From assembly GCF_008831285.2 (NCBI RefSeq), contig NC_045147.1:13680854-13744853 (forward strand): DNA of 64,000 nucleotides. Reading direction: 5' to 3'. The notes under the pieces were generated by a model. It ran no database searches. It had not been told where the DNA came from and saw nothing but the letters and a program-made list of their open reading frames with translations. Every line of letters begins with the position of its first letter. Within the stretch, counting starts at the first letter, position 1. Shown piece by piece: positions 1-12,437 of the stretch. Source of the DNA: Nymphaea colorata. Its lineage: Eukaryota > Streptophyta > Magnoliopsida > Nymphaeales > Nymphaeaceae. A program made the translations under genes and the position numbers.

Positions 1-154
1 TTTGAATCCAAATCCTGATTGAATATTATGTATATTTGAATCCGATTTAATTATGAATTTGATCCGACATTAAGTTTTTATTTTTTTCATATCCAACTTC
101 TTAGGAACAGTTCAGTCAAATATACCATTCAACTTGGATATATTGACATCCCTA
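1..154. repeat. Truncated GGATTC-word element (right end only)
   Basis: The first ~150 bases are rich in degenerate GAATCC/GATCCGA words and end in ATTGACATCCCTA. This matches the right terminus of the elements at 50,806-51,206 and 54,794-55,218. The left end lies outside the window, so only a partial copy is seen. Confidence 0.5.
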
Positions 155-1116
155 ATTGAATCCTTTCAATTGTTACTTTTATTCTAAGGATGGTTTTGAA
201 ATTCCTAGATAAGTTGATTCGCACATAAACTTCCAGTACTTGTATGACTGGATTTATTTATATGAAAAAAAGTACGGAGTTAGAATAAATTTTACAATTT
301 CTTTGTTTATAAATGTTCATGTGCAGTTAAACCTTGAATGATGAGAAAGAGTGAGGGTGTGATCATGGAGCCAACATTATTCTCTGTCATCGTCAGGGCG
401 AATGATTTGTCACCGATATCGCATCACATGCATTTATTTCATTCCTTCGGCAAAAACTATCGCCTTTTTGCATCCGTCGAAATAATAAAATCGAAGCATT
501 TGTCTCCAAGCTCGGAATGCCATTATTCGCCCATGGCCGATCTTCATCAGCTTTTTTATAACATGAGTTCCCAATTATTCCTGATCTGTTCAGAACAATA
601 TGGATCCCTTCCTCTGCAGATTCAGCAGATACCCAAAAAAAAAAAAAACATTATATAAAAAGCCTTTTGCACCGAAAGCGGTGATACGTTTGTTTCTTTC
701 TTCTTTGATATTAGTATATAAAGATATACCAACTGACATATACGAACAGCGGTTTCAGATTCTTCTTTTTTAAAAGGAAATGAGAAATGAGCTTCAACTG
801 TTCAGAGTCCATTGCATAATTGAGTTTCTAACGGCCCTGGATCGTTTTTAAATACACTATCATTGTCTTTCGCATTTGATTTGATGATCAACAGAATAAA
901 ATTCAGAAAGGCTTCTGCTTTATCAAAATCTTCGAAAATGGGATCTAACCTCGGGATGATACTAACAGAAGATCATAGCTACTACTGATTTCTTTCCACC
1001 ATCAGAACTGCATATGATCTTCATATTGGAGGTGATTAGAACTGCATATGAACTGTGCAAACTGCATTGAATAGTTCAAGAAGGGTACAACCTCCTGACT
1101 CTAGGCATATACGCGT

Positions 1117-1270
1117 CAGTGGCGGATGTGGCCCATTTTTGCATAATTTGCTTTATTTATATGTAAAAACTTCATTATGTTTCAGTTAAATTTTACAAAT
1201 GAGTGCCCCTTAACATATGAACTTTAAACTTAGAATGCCCCCTTGCCAAAAATTTCTGAATCCACCACTG
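1117..1270. mobile_element. Short MITE-like element with CAGTGGCGGA/TCCACCACTG ends
   Basis: The left end CAGTGGCGGA and right end TCCACCACTG are inverted repeats with one mismatch over 10 bp, about 154 bp apart, with an AT-rich interior. The ends resemble hAT-type MITEs common in plants. The 8-bp flanks match poorly (about 5 of 8), so a target duplication is not established. A related element lies at 32,302-32,461. Confidence 0.45.
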
Positions 1271-1691
1271 ATGCTTGTAAGCATATGCTTAACAACAGAA
1301 TTACTATTTGGAGAACAAATATCACAGCTTCAGTTAGGCTAAGAAATTGTCTTGTTGCACTTTGTGGAGGTTTTGAACAGGTTTAAATGTCATTTGCCAA
1401 ACATATATGGATTTTACAACCGAAGTCTGGATTTTACAAACTTAATCATATCTCTGAGGTTACTGTGATTACTTTAGAAAAAATGTCATTTGCCAAACAT
1501 ATATGGCTGTAATGCTTTAGTACTATCTATGTAGCAGTCACATTTTACACGACTGTTTTTCCTTTCGGTACACTCCATGACTGTTTTACTGGTTGGACCT
1601 AGCTTGCAATGTTATATTACTTTCTTTCTCCCTTTCTGACCTTAAAGTTGGTGGAACGTAAGATCGAGAAGCGACACTAGAAGTAACTTCT

Positions 1692-1694
<3 letters not shown>

Positions 1695-1739
<45 letters not shown>

Positions 1740-1762
1740 TAGATAGATATATATATATATAT
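1695..1762. repeat. (AT)n/(GATA) microsatellite
   Basis: A nearly pure AT dinucleotide tract interrupted by a short GATA run. Open frames rich in Ile-Tyr across it are low-complexity artefacts. Confidence 0.95.
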
Positions 1763-1924
1763 TGTGTGGAAAGACGTAGGTATGAAAGCCTCTATATATT
1801 AGATTTGTAGGGTAAGTTCTAAATATAGATGGGATGAGATGGTATAGAATAAATTGCAAATATGAAAGATTATTTTTCTAAAGAGATCAAAGTACCGCTT
1901 TGATGAGAAAAGTTGGGGAAGGGT

Positions 1925-2170
1925 AAGGGTGGGTATCGGGTCGGGCCGAGCTGGCCAGCCCAGCCCAGCCCGGCCCGGCCCGGGTCAAATTCCGGGCCCA
2001 GCCCGGCCCGGCCCATTTTAATTAAAAAATAATTTTAAATTATAAAATAATATTTTTAAATATAAAAAATATTTATTAAGAATAAAAATATATTATTAAA
2101 CCAAAAAAATTAAAAAATATATATATATTTTTTTTAATTACCGGACCTAACGGGCTGGGCCGGTAATTAT
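1925..2170. repeat. GGGCC-word patch flanking an AT-rich core
   Basis: A run of GGCCC/GGGCC words (about 1,930-2,015) is followed by a very AT-rich core and a shorter GGGCTGGGCC stretch near 2,150. Word content matches the arms of the element at 59,312-60,146, but I could not define termini or a target duplication. It may be a truncated relative. Confidence 0.4.
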
Positions 2171-2217
2171 AGGTATTTTGAAGCCGTATTGGCTTGTATA
2201 TTTAAAATTTAATCTTT

Positions 2218-2383
2218 TTATAATCAATGACCTACATTATTCCATCATTTATATCATATGAGGGTATATATATATATATATATACGCATACACATTAGAG
2301 TTATAATCAATGACCTACATTATTCCATCATTTATATCATATGAGGGTATATATATATATATATACACGCATACACATTAGAG
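2218..2383. repeat. 83-bp tandem direct duplication
   Basis: The segment starting TTATAATCAATGACC at 2218 is repeated from 2301 with the same 83-bp length. The copies differ only at the edge of the internal (TA)n tract, which suggests a recent duplication. Confidence 0.9.
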
Positions 2384-2714
2384 GCAAAAAATTCTCCTGC
2401 CATCAAGTTGCTCCAGCCTCACACATGCAGCCCTTGCATTTAGCTATGTTTGTGAGAAGCCAAATGATATGGATGGCTGGCAGTGCTTTTATGTATATGA
2501 CCCTAGCTATTTAGAACCACTCAACCATCTAATCATGGTCGTCTATCTAAAGCAATTAGATGGTTGATAGAAAAATAAAGAACAAATGATGTAAAGTAAT
2601 GCTAGATGACAAAAAAATACACATCATTTTTTCTCTTAATTGTCCATTATATTAAATCATATGACCTTAATGAGATGACTGAGTGACTTTGATTAGAGTC
2701 ACCATTCAAGTTTC

Positions 2715-2762
2715 CTCTCTCTCTCTCTCTCTCCATATATATATATATATATATATATATAT
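2715..2762. repeat. (CT)n(AT)n compound microsatellite
   Basis: A CT dinucleotide run passes directly into an AT dinucleotide run. Confidence 0.95.
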
Positions 2763-4180
2763 GGAGTGAGAGGATTTTAAAACACTAAGGTATTCAAAAA
2801 TATGCATTTGTTGGTATATGGCCATTTTTGAAACATTGATGGAGCTAGAAAGTGCAACCTTCAAGTTTTCATTTTGGATCCTGCCATCATGGGAGTGGTT
2901 AGTGCTTCATGGCTTTGGGGGAAAAACCAACTTTCCGTCGCAAATGGCGGTAGCCATCGTTACTCATTTTTTTACCAAGCAAAAGGTTAAAGCAAAAGTC
3001 CTCAACCATAACATTGCAGTAAATTAAGGCAGGCAAAGCCTTAATGTTTCTGAAGATAAAAATTTAATTATAATATCACCCATCTCGAGAAACTTTATGT
3101 CATAGAGTGCAAGTCTGCTTTGTAATGTGTACTTTTAATCCATTTCAAAAGTAACGCACTGGTCATTCTTACTATAAGGCTTCTTGATTTCAGCAACTTG
3201 TAATGGTCTTACTTTATTTGTCATTTAAGCATTTGCTACTAAAGATTATCCTTTTCTCGAACTGAAAACATCTCTACCATTCTCAATAATTCAATTTAAT
3301 CCCAAAGGTTTGCCTCTTTTGCATAAAGATGGAACCTTAGACTATGTTTCTTTTAACTTTAGGAACATGAATTGTATTTCAGAAAACTTATATCACACCC
3401 TTATCATTTAAGATGGTTACCTACCAAGGTTGAATATTACACGCATCGATGGGCGTCACAGCTAAGAAGCCCGAAAAGGATGTTCCATCAATAAATTGTG
3501 CAACATGTGTTTCTTGTATGTGTGAGTAAGCATTAAGGGCATAAATATGACAAATTCAGAACAAATGCAGAAAATTTGATTTAGATTAGGCAGTGTAGCA
3601 ATTCAATGAGAGATTAGGAATATTTCAGGATCTGAGTGAAAAACAAGACACTCATCGACTAGAGTGCAACGCATCCACCAGTTAGAACAGACTTATATTA
3701 GTCTGCTAGCTCGACCAATTATGCTACGTCCCTCAAGCTAAATTAAACCATGCGAAAAAAAAATGATTGAAAATGTATGTATCGATTTCATTTACTGCCC
3801 TTTCATCGACAGAGTAACCTACTTTGCGCCAAAAGAGGTATAATAGATGGTGGCACGGGTTTTTTTGGAGTTCAAACTCTTGCGGTGTCCTCTTATATTT
3901 TCACATTCCAAAAATGAGAAACTGGGGCTTGCAACGAAAGCAAGTTCAGGATAAGGATGTGAAGCAAATTGTCAAGGAAAAATTGGCTTTTTTCGACGCT
4001 CGAAGGGCCCTTAATTTGGCATGATATGTCCATACTTTTCATTTTTGTGGATCATGACTCCGCAAACGCCCACGTATATTACACGTTCCCCTGTTTTATC
4101 TTTTCATTTTTCAAAATCTCTTTCCACCAACCAATCCCATTTCAACATATCACCTACCTTGTATATATGTCCACCTCATA

Positions 4181-4185
<5 letters not shown>

Positions 4186-4258
<73 letters not shown>
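4186..4258. repeat. Long (AT)n microsatellite
   Basis: More than 70 bp of almost uninterrupted AT dinucleotides. A second, shorter tract lies at about 4,526-4,551. Confidence 0.95.
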
Positions 4259-4259
<1 letters not shown>

Positions 4260-4523
4260 GTTGTTGTGGCTATTTCTTTTGTAATAAACGATTGAGAAAA
4301 AAAAGATAAATGAATATTTTTATTGTTTAATATTAATCTACACATTTTTTGTTTGTTTTTCTCTCAACGGTCTATTGAATGAGTAATTTGAGTAGCATAA
4401 TTACCATTCACTTCATTTTTATCTCTTAGTGTTTAATCACAACCACTGATGCAATGTATTCAACGGTGATGATTGGATGGAACCTAAGATGGTTTTTAAC
4501 TTCTATATAAATAAATAAATAAG

Positions 4524-4554
<31 letters not shown>

Positions 4555-4748
4555 CTCTGTTCTCTACTGTGTGGCCCTCCCCTTGAAGCGAAGAGGTGTA
4601 AAAAAGCAGGTAGCTGTCATACTTAGAATTAAGTAGAAGGTTCTTTAGGTGGTCTCATAGTGGTGTTCCATGTGCCTTGAATTATTAACGTACTATCTCC
4701 AATAAGTATAACTGCGTTCCAATATTCAGTACCTGCCACTCCCAACTC

Positions 4749-4755
4749 TATATAG
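4749..4755 (+). promoter_or_regulatory. Putative TATA box of the HIPP gene
   Basis: TATATAG lies about 95 bp upstream of the chosen ATG at 4848, a normal distance for a plant TATA box with a short 5' leader. This is sequence-only evidence. Confidence 0.5.
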
Positions 4756-4847
4756 CGGCCTTCTATCTCCTAAATCCTTCCCCTTTTTCCCACTCCTTAA
4801 GCAAGAGCAAGAAGGAAGGCTTGCCCTGCGATTTACCGCCATTCCTG

Positions 4848-5754
4848 ATGGGAGAAGCACAGCAGGTGTGGCTTCTTCTCCTTGATTCGTTTTGCATTTA
4901 TTTTGTGCTCGATGTTATGGGCATGGATTTTTTTTTCTGTTATAGTGTTAGCATTTCTTGTTTTGAGTGGCTTCACAGTTTTTTTCCTTCTTTTGCAGGA
5001 GGAGAAGAAGGCTGAGGCACCACAGCCGGAAGCGCCACAGCCGGAGGCTAAAGCTGAAGAGAAGAAAGAAGAGAAAGCTGAAGAAAAGAAGGAAGAAGAG
5101 CAGAAATCGGAAGAAAAGAAGGAAGATGAGAAGAAAGAAGAGGAAAAGCCTCCTGCTCCCGTGGTCCTGTTCGTCGACATGCATTGCATTGGCTGTGCCA
5201 AAAAGGTGGAGAGGACCCTCCTCAAAGTCAGAGGTTTCTCTCCCTCTTTCTCTTTCTCTCTCTGTTTTTTTTTTTTTTAATCTGTCTTCCTGCATTATTA
5301 ACCTTTAAGTTGTTTTCTACATTTAGGCGTGGAAGATGTTAAGATAGACATGGTAGCAAACCAGGTCACAGTGAAGGGCATGGTAGATCCTCAAGCACTC
5401 TGCACCAGAATACAGAGGAAGACCAAAAGAAGAGCCAGTGTCATATCTCCGATAATACCGACAAAGGAAGGGGAGGACGCCAAATCTGAGGTGGTAAATG
5501 CACAGGTTAGTATATAAAACAAAACTCTTCAATACTGATTCACGTGAGAATCTTACTAATTCCGATCATAATGTAGCAAATGTTTCTTGTAAATTTAACC
5601 ATTATTGGCCGTATTGTTTTTCTTTATGGCAGGCCAGCGGGATGAGCACCGTGGTGCTCAACGTAAACATGCACTGCGAGGCTTGTGCTCTTCAACTTCA
5701 GAAAAAGATCCTGCAAATGAGGGGTATATATCTGTGCCATGCACTTCTTCTTGG

Positions 5755-5786
<32 letters not shown>

Positions 5787-6830
5787 TATGGGCAAGAAAT
5801 TAATCCTCCTCTCGATTGACACCTCTGCTCCGATCTTATCAGCATTTCCACTTTTACCGGAATGCGATCCTGCTGTAATCTTTTTAAGATGTTTTCACTA
5901 TTTCTTCCTTTCCAGTCCACCACACACATAAACTTTCTGTTGAAGAAAAAGACTTCGACATCTGGCTTAATTAAAAGCGGTTAATAGCGTGATGAACTTC
6001 CTAACTTTCTCAAACCCGCATCTTGTGATACTTACTAGTCACGGATGTCCCTGTTAAGTGAAACCAAAGCATAGGAAGTAGTTTGGTTGATGAGGCAACA
6101 TTTTGTCTTTTCTCTCCAAAATAAACTGTACCCATTTCACCAAAAGATTGGTTCAAATCTTATTCACGACTTTAACTTGCAACCCATTTCCAAAAGCTAC
6201 TGTCCACCACCATCACCACTTTCTACTTTCACCAAAACTGTACACCTTTTATGACAACTTTCTTTAAACGAATTTGTCCAAGCAAACAAGTGGGCATCAC
6301 TAACAGCCATGCAATTTGATTCACTAAGCGACAATATTAATTGAAATCACTTACACAATCATCTCTAACTCAAATTATCTTATTAATTAAAATCAGGAGT
6401 GCAAGCTGCAGAGACAGATCTCGCCAGCAGCAAGGTAACCGTGACAGGAACTATGGACGCCAACAAGCTTGTTGAGTACGTGTATAGACGCACAAGAAAG
6501 CAGGCCAACATCGTGCCACCGCCTAAAACAGAGGAAGAAAAGAAGGAAGAGCCGGCAGCGGAGGCACCAAAGGCCGAAGAAAAGAAGGAAGAGAAGGCAG
6601 AAGCAGCAGAAGAGAAGAAGGAGGAAGAGAAGAAAGAGGAAGAGAAGAAGGAAGAGGAAGGGAAGAAGGAAGAAGAAGGCAAGGGCGAGGAGGAAGGCAA
6701 GCTGCAGGTTTTACAAGAGGAGGACGCCATGAAGAAGATGGTTTTCTATCCGCCCATCTACGTGATCGAACGGGTGTACGCTCCCCAGATCTTCAGCGAC
6801 GAGAATCCCAATGCATGCTGCATCTCGTAG
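4848..6830 (+). CDS. Heavy-metal-associated isoprenylated plant protein (HIPP), two HMA domains
   Basis: Five exons: 4848-4865, 4999-5233, 5327-5505, 5633-5723 and 6397-6830. All introns are GT-AG and the sum is 957 nt, giving 318 aa. The first exon encodes only six residues (MGEAQQ). A Lys/Glu-rich segment (about residues 7-58) precedes HMA domain 1, whose MHCIGC metal site is Cys69/Cys72. HMA domain 2 carries MHCEAC (Cys159/Cys162). A second long Lys/Glu-rich tract follows (about 220-285). The protein ends in CCIS, a CaaX box for prenylation. HMA plus CaaX defines the plant HIPP family, which binds metals such as Cu, Zn or Cd through the CxxC pair and is membrane-associated through the prenyl group. 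Domain order resembles the two-domain, acid/base-rich HIPPs, but I cannot name the orthologue. Intron 4 (5724-6396) holds a GA microsatellite. No neighbour suggests a pathway. Confidence 0.93.
5762..5787. repeat. (GA)n microsatellite in HIPP intron 4
   Basis: A pure GA run about 40 bp downstream of the intron 4 donor. Confidence 0.9.
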
Positions 6831-9800
6831 AGAATTTTCATCGTAAACAAGAGAAGAAAAAAAAAAGAATGCAAGAGAATTTTATGTGGCATGGACCATG
6901 CTGGCATGCTTGTACGCATGCACTGTCAGCGTATCATATCCCACCATCACATCATATCACATTCCATGTTATTATATTATTGTCAAATAACCAAAAAAAT
7001 ACAAAAAAAAAAGAAAAAGAAAAATGAATGTGATGCGAATGATGGTGAATATTGTAAGTAAGAGTTACATGAGTATTTACTGTACCCGCCTTGTCCCTTG
7101 TTTATCTGTAAAGGAAAGATTTTTGAGAATCTCCAGAGAGATCAGAGTGGGGGCTTCACGTGGTGGGGACCGCTCCGCTGCAATCCCAGTCAGCAAATGA
7201 CAAGAATGCGTGGTGTGGGCCCGTTCTGACGTGTCACGTCTCCATTCCCTTGTCGCTTAGGCGAAAGTTTTAACCGCAAGGTGGGCCCGGCTTTGGCACC
7301 GACGCTTACCGACTGTTCTAGCTGATTCAACGGTGACGATTTACACGTGGGACTGAGATGGACGTTCGGCACTTTTTCTGAAAGGTGTAATAAAGCAATC
7401 TCCCCCTTTGTTCTCTTCTCTTCCGGCCATATTTTAAAAGGACAAAAGAAAGCGAAGAAAAAGACGGTGTCTTTTATTGGTTGCCAACCCTCAAAGTTTT
7501 AGGGCAGAGGGAAGGACCGTAGGGTATCTTTGTTCTCCAAGCAAAGTAGACGAAGGGAATGTAGACTCTAAGGAGTTGCCTTCGTTGGTATCAGCTTTTT
7601 GTTTCACATGGCTCATGAAAGCCACAAATTTTTGTAGTGGAATACACTCAACTTTGGAGGGTAGAATGAAGCTACGACTAGTGGAAAAAAAGTTGAAGTT
7701 CATGAAGTTTGCCCATGGATTTTATATTGAGCCCTCCATACTTTTATTTAAAAAGGGACTCTCCCATACCTAGGTCTCACATGAAATTCAGTGCACGTTT
7801 TGGTTAGATATTCTAGGCCGAATGCTACGCAGGAAGGAACGATCCTAAACAGTTAAATACCTACTGAGACAGTCGCGTCTGGATCGAATTTGGTATAGCT
7901 AAAAATGACAAAACCAGATTTTAACTTGTTTGGTCTCTAAAGTTGAATAATTAAGATCAACTGCTTTTGTTTCAGGGCAGTTGCAAAGTTAGAAATTTTT
8001 TGCTGTTTCGAGGTGCGGGTAGGGAGAAGGGTGAAGGATGGGGTTGGAGATACAGCGGAGAGGCCAAAGCCCCTCCTAATTTTTCGTCGTTGTTTTTGGG
8101 CTTTCAGACTACTTTGGGACCTGAGTGAGCGGGACACCCATCAATTAAGTATCGTGTACCTAACTTTTACAATTTAGAAGAATAGTACATACAACATTTG
8201 AACTAACGACCTACCTTTAACCGTCCTACCAGACGACCAGCCACACTATGCACCTCGGATGCAACAATTTGGTAGAAAGGACTTGAGGTTTCACATGTGT
8301 AGTGCATGTCTTGTATGGCTGGACTGAAGCTGAGGTCCGCCTTTGCTGCTGGTGATGGATTTCACCCATTGAAATCATGTTGGTCACTAGGGAGGTGTTG
8401 GGAGAATCTTTATTGACAAAGAAAAGGAAAATGATTCAGGACACCACATGTAGACCACACAATTTCCCTTTTTATCTCTCAAGATACCTAACAAGTTGTT
8501 TACAATGTACTCATAGCCAAGTGAGTAGGGCTGTTCAACAAGTCGGAGCCAACTCGAGCTCGACTCGAACTCACTCGATAAACTTGACGCGAACTCTGAG
8601 TCGAGCTCGAGTTGAGTTCGAATTCCTTTCAAGACAAATGAGCCGAGTTCGAGCTGGCTCAACTCGGCTTGAACTCGCTCATTAACAACCCTACAAATGA
8701 GTAGCACTATCCATAAACGAGTTCCTCTCTCCCAAGGCATGCCCATGTAGTAGCTATTAGGCACCATATATTTGGGATTCCTTAACAAGGACTCTATCTC
8801 TCTCTCTCATATTCACACACACACATATATATACACACACTAATGTGCTTGATCTCATCAAAACATTGAAATTAGGCGTACTTAAGGGAGAAGGGGGAGT
8901 AGTATGGGAATGGGCAACTTTTTGGAAAGTTCTCTTATTGCATCCTCTAGTCTCTATTTTACCTTTTTCATATGTTTCATATAGAATATAAATTTGAATG
9001 CATACATGCTCATCATATGTTTGCTATTAAATGTAGGTATAAGCAAAACAGACAAAATATGTCATTAATTGTCGGTGCTGAAGATTAGATTGAGTAACCA
9101 GATCTCCTCCACGCGTTCTGCACAGCCAAAATAAAGGGCTTCCTTTTATCCCTAAATGGATCTTAAAGAAACATTGTCTTCTTGAACGATGGAGTAAGAA
9201 TGTAAAGAAACATCTCAGATTTCCACACAAGCGCTTGTCGTCGTTTCATGGTGCACGACGCTTCATATATTTGGAGTGTGACAAAGGCATGTGACCTTGC
9301 TTGTATTGCAGGGCGAAGGTGTTGGCTGTCGGTTGGACAGTCATGGTTCGATTTTTGTGATCGATTCAGTGCCCAAGCCAAAGCTCAGTTCATCAGTTTA
9401 AACTCCAGAAAGCACAATAATATAATTTTGCCATTGCTTTTAGATATATACATCAAAGCCTGATTATTCTTTTGGACTAAGCGTTCAAAAGTTTTCATTC
9501 TTCTCTCTCTCTCTCTCTCTACAAACTATTGTAATGAATTTGTCTATGAAAACGGACAATCCTGATGATTTTCTTAAGAGAAAAAACATGCATTTACGCC
9601 AAAATCACATGATGTAGTCTTGTCTCTATTGCTGAAATATGTATTTGAAAAATATACCAAATATAAATGTCGATCGACTTGACATGATTTCCATTCTGCT
9701 TTAAATTGAAAAATATACGCAGATCATGCATGAACAGTGTGACAAAAGAATACTGGATTTTAGTTTGTGAGAAATTTAAAATTTATAGAGCAAGAGAAAG

Positions 9801-12437
9801 AGATGGAGAGAGAGAGAGAGAGAGAGGGCCTGCATGGCCTGTCTTTTAGTTGGTGTCTCGATTGTCATAAGGAGCATTTCATCCACTGGCCGTCCTGCAT
9901 GATGAGCCATCCGTCCATCCGTCGCCTTTCTCGCTCTCTCTTTTTCTCAGAGGAGGCATGAGTGGAGTTGCGCCTTATGGGCATGTCGCTCTTTCTCCAT
10001 GCAGCCCGTCAATCCCCTCTCCTCCACTCATCTGCTCGATTCTCCATATCGTACGGCCCCCTTTCTATGTACTCTGCACAAATGTTTCTGAACAGTAAAT
10101 ATATATTATGTTTGTCCTTTTTATTTCTTCGTCCGACTTTCAAAGTTTTATGTTTTCCAGACTTTATCTCAAGAATAAATTAAAAAACTATGAATTTAAA
10201 ATGTCTCGTGTGACATTTATGTTTCTAGACTACATGACGTATTTTGTGCATAGACTCAAGATCGTTTGTGTAAATTTTTATATGTTTACTGATTGCGCAG
10301 TAATGTTTGCAACCAAAATTTTTAAATTTTTTCGTTCGTCGTATATGTTATTCACAAAATTCTTTGATTAAAGTAAAATTCAAGAATTGATGTTTTTCTC
10401 TTCCTTTTGGCGTTGTTCTTTTCTTAACAATTATTTGATGTAGCCGGAATGAAACACATAGATAAAGAATTTCTAAAAGTAAACTGCCTTGGTTTATTGT
10501 TCGGAAGAAAACGGCGATCTTTTGGAGTGTCAAGTATGAACCAGGGGAGTGGTGGGACCTTGCTCCTCTGAGCTTATGGAGAAGAGATTGGGTTTAGCGA
10601 CACTTGGACCATCGTCAGCTTTGGCATGTGCTTAAGCAGACCTGGTTTGCCCTTGTGGGCTCCAAAGGTGCGGCCGAGCCGAGCTCACCGTAGCTGCTGT
10701 TTTTTGGACGGTTCGTATATGCCGACAACCGCATCAGATATCAGAGCTGTTCGATTCAGTTTCCAGCAGAAAAGAATAACAAAATAGTTGCTTAACATAT
10801 TCCAAATGGAGAAAAGCAAATTTTGTTTCGAATTCTTTGAGCGTCAATTCTTTGTGTAGATCAAAAGGACTCTTTGAGCGTCAATTCTATTCTTTGTGTA
10901 GATAAAAAGGACGGTCATTGATGCTTAAGTTAAAAGTATAAGTTGAAGCATGGTAGAGGCAATACCTTGAGATACCAAAAGTAGGTCTTGTATCGTAAAG
11001 AGATGAAAAAGTAGGGTGGAGATTTCCACTTTGAACGAGGCAATGTGTCTTCCTAATTAACCAATAAAATAAGAAAAGCCAAAAAAATGATTATTTATCC
11101 GATATAAGAATTGATGAATCACGTAAAGCAGAATTTTCGCTTAATTTCAATCAAAGGAATTGGTGTTGATTTTTTTTTTAAAAAAAAAAAATTTCGATTA
11201 GTTCATACTTAATGCAGCTACAAGGTAGCCTCACAAAAATGGTAGTCAGTAGCCCTTCTCAATTCATCATATTTGTGTTTGAAATGGGATGCTCTTTGGC
11301 AGGGAAAACATGAGTTACTGAAGCCATTGCAGCTTGAGCGCCTTGTCACTCAAACGACGTTCTCCCTCTGTCGTCGTTCGAGTGCCATAGAAAAGACTTT
11401 TAGTCATGAGGCGCCACTTTTTCTCCTTTCAATCAAGGTCTCTCAGTTACTCCAGGACGTCACACCTAATTTATTAGATAACATTAGGATATTATCATTT
11501 TACTGGAATTTTTGTTTCATCTTTCATGTTACCATGTTTGACTCCCGGTAACTTTTGTTTCAGGTATTTTAGTTCCATGTTGAACTTTGCGTGGAACTAA
11601 AATATCACATGCAATCCAACCACAAATCCTGGACTCCTGGTCTTATATAAATTTACCTGTCTAAAGCACCAATATACCTCCCGAAGCACTCGCTGCCATC
11701 TATGCAGAAAAAATTAAACCCCAAATCCAGTCGTGGGTTCTTCTAGTCATTTGTATTGCTAAAGAAAAATTGATAAAATCTAGAGACTTGAAAGAACTGC
11801 AACCAAAATTTTAGTCCAACATTGTATTTTAAATTGTGCTGAGATTTAAAACCTGAAGGTGCCTATGCAAAAATAAGGCTATTAACTTGTAAGACCATTG
11901 GAGAAGCATGCAAGGATCTGCAACCAAATTTAAGAGGCCGTTTGGCTAATGGCATAGTTACATATCTTCTATTCTATGAACCTTCTTGTTCATGGAACCG
12001 TATGTTTGAAAGCTAAACAACCCCCAAAATCAATTAACAGCCTGCAACTTCTAAGAGGACGACAAGTTTACAACTTAATACACAGCGGTCTTCCTCCACA
12101 CCTTTCTGAATCTGAGGACAAATCCAATAAAATCCGTTGATGCAAGTCTTGTAAACATGCTGAATGAACCAAGATTAGTATCTTCAAGCTTGTCATGTTT
12201 TTTCATATAGAACTGAGCCAAAATTATCTCCAGCCCTTCCACTGGTAGAACTAAGGATCTCTAGTAAACGGCGGAATTCGGTATACTACCCAACACGCCG
12301 GATTGTGTATGTAATTGGTGAAGCAGATTTAGAGGACATATACATTGCATAGTTTACAATGTTAGGGTGCACAGTAACCACCCAAGAAAAACTTGCTATA
12401 TCTCTATCATTATGAGTTAAAAAACCAAACAAGGTAA
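6831..12437. other. Intergenic between HIPP and the hydrolase gene
   Basis: No supported gene. A GC-richer patch at about 7,130-7,400 contains two CACGTGG G-box cores (near 7,158 and 7,345) and may be an old promoter, but no coding exon follows. There are short CT/GA microsatellites near 8,790-8,840, 9,500 and 9,806, and an inexact ~39-bp duplication at about 10,837-10,914 (CTTTGAGCGTCAATTCT twice). The last few hundred bases are probably the 3' region of the minus-strand hydrolase gene. Confidence 0.5.
8518..8702. mobile_element. 167-bp element with GAGCTCGAG-word arms, 9-bp target duplication
   Basis: The element spans 8527-8693. It starts AGGGCTGTTC and ends AACAACCCTA (inverted, imperfect). 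The interior is almost entirely CGAGCTCGA/AACTCG words running in opposite senses in the two halves. It is flanked by CAAGTGAGT (8518-8526) and CAAATGAGT (8694-8702), a 9-bp direct repeat with one mismatch. A 9-bp duplication is typical of Mutator-like elements. It has no coding capacity, so it would be non-autonomous. Confidence 0.6.

Larger units (their letters stand above)
155..4740. other. Intergenic, repeat-rich, no supported gene
   Basis: AT-rich DNA holding microsatellites, a small MITE-like element, an 83-bp tandem duplication and a GGCCC-rich patch. The open frames here (for example 338-658 and 2818-3027) show no family motif, splice context or composition shift, and are not called as genes. 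A fragment at about 3,690-3,740 resembles part of the duplicated repeat at 45,046 and 46,389. Confidence 0.6.

Noticed and set aside
338-658. 106-residue open frame near the window start
   Set aside because: No recognisable motif, AT-rich ending in poly-Lys from an A run, and no splice or promoter context.
4021-4345. Ile-Tyr-rich frames on both strands
   Set aside because: They are translations of an (AT)n microsatellite.
9248-9463. Frame with ASYIWSV...RCWLSVGQSWFDF resembling a LINE-type C-terminal region
   Set aside because: The match is short and weak, with no flanking reverse transcriptase or tail. I do not trust it without a profile search.
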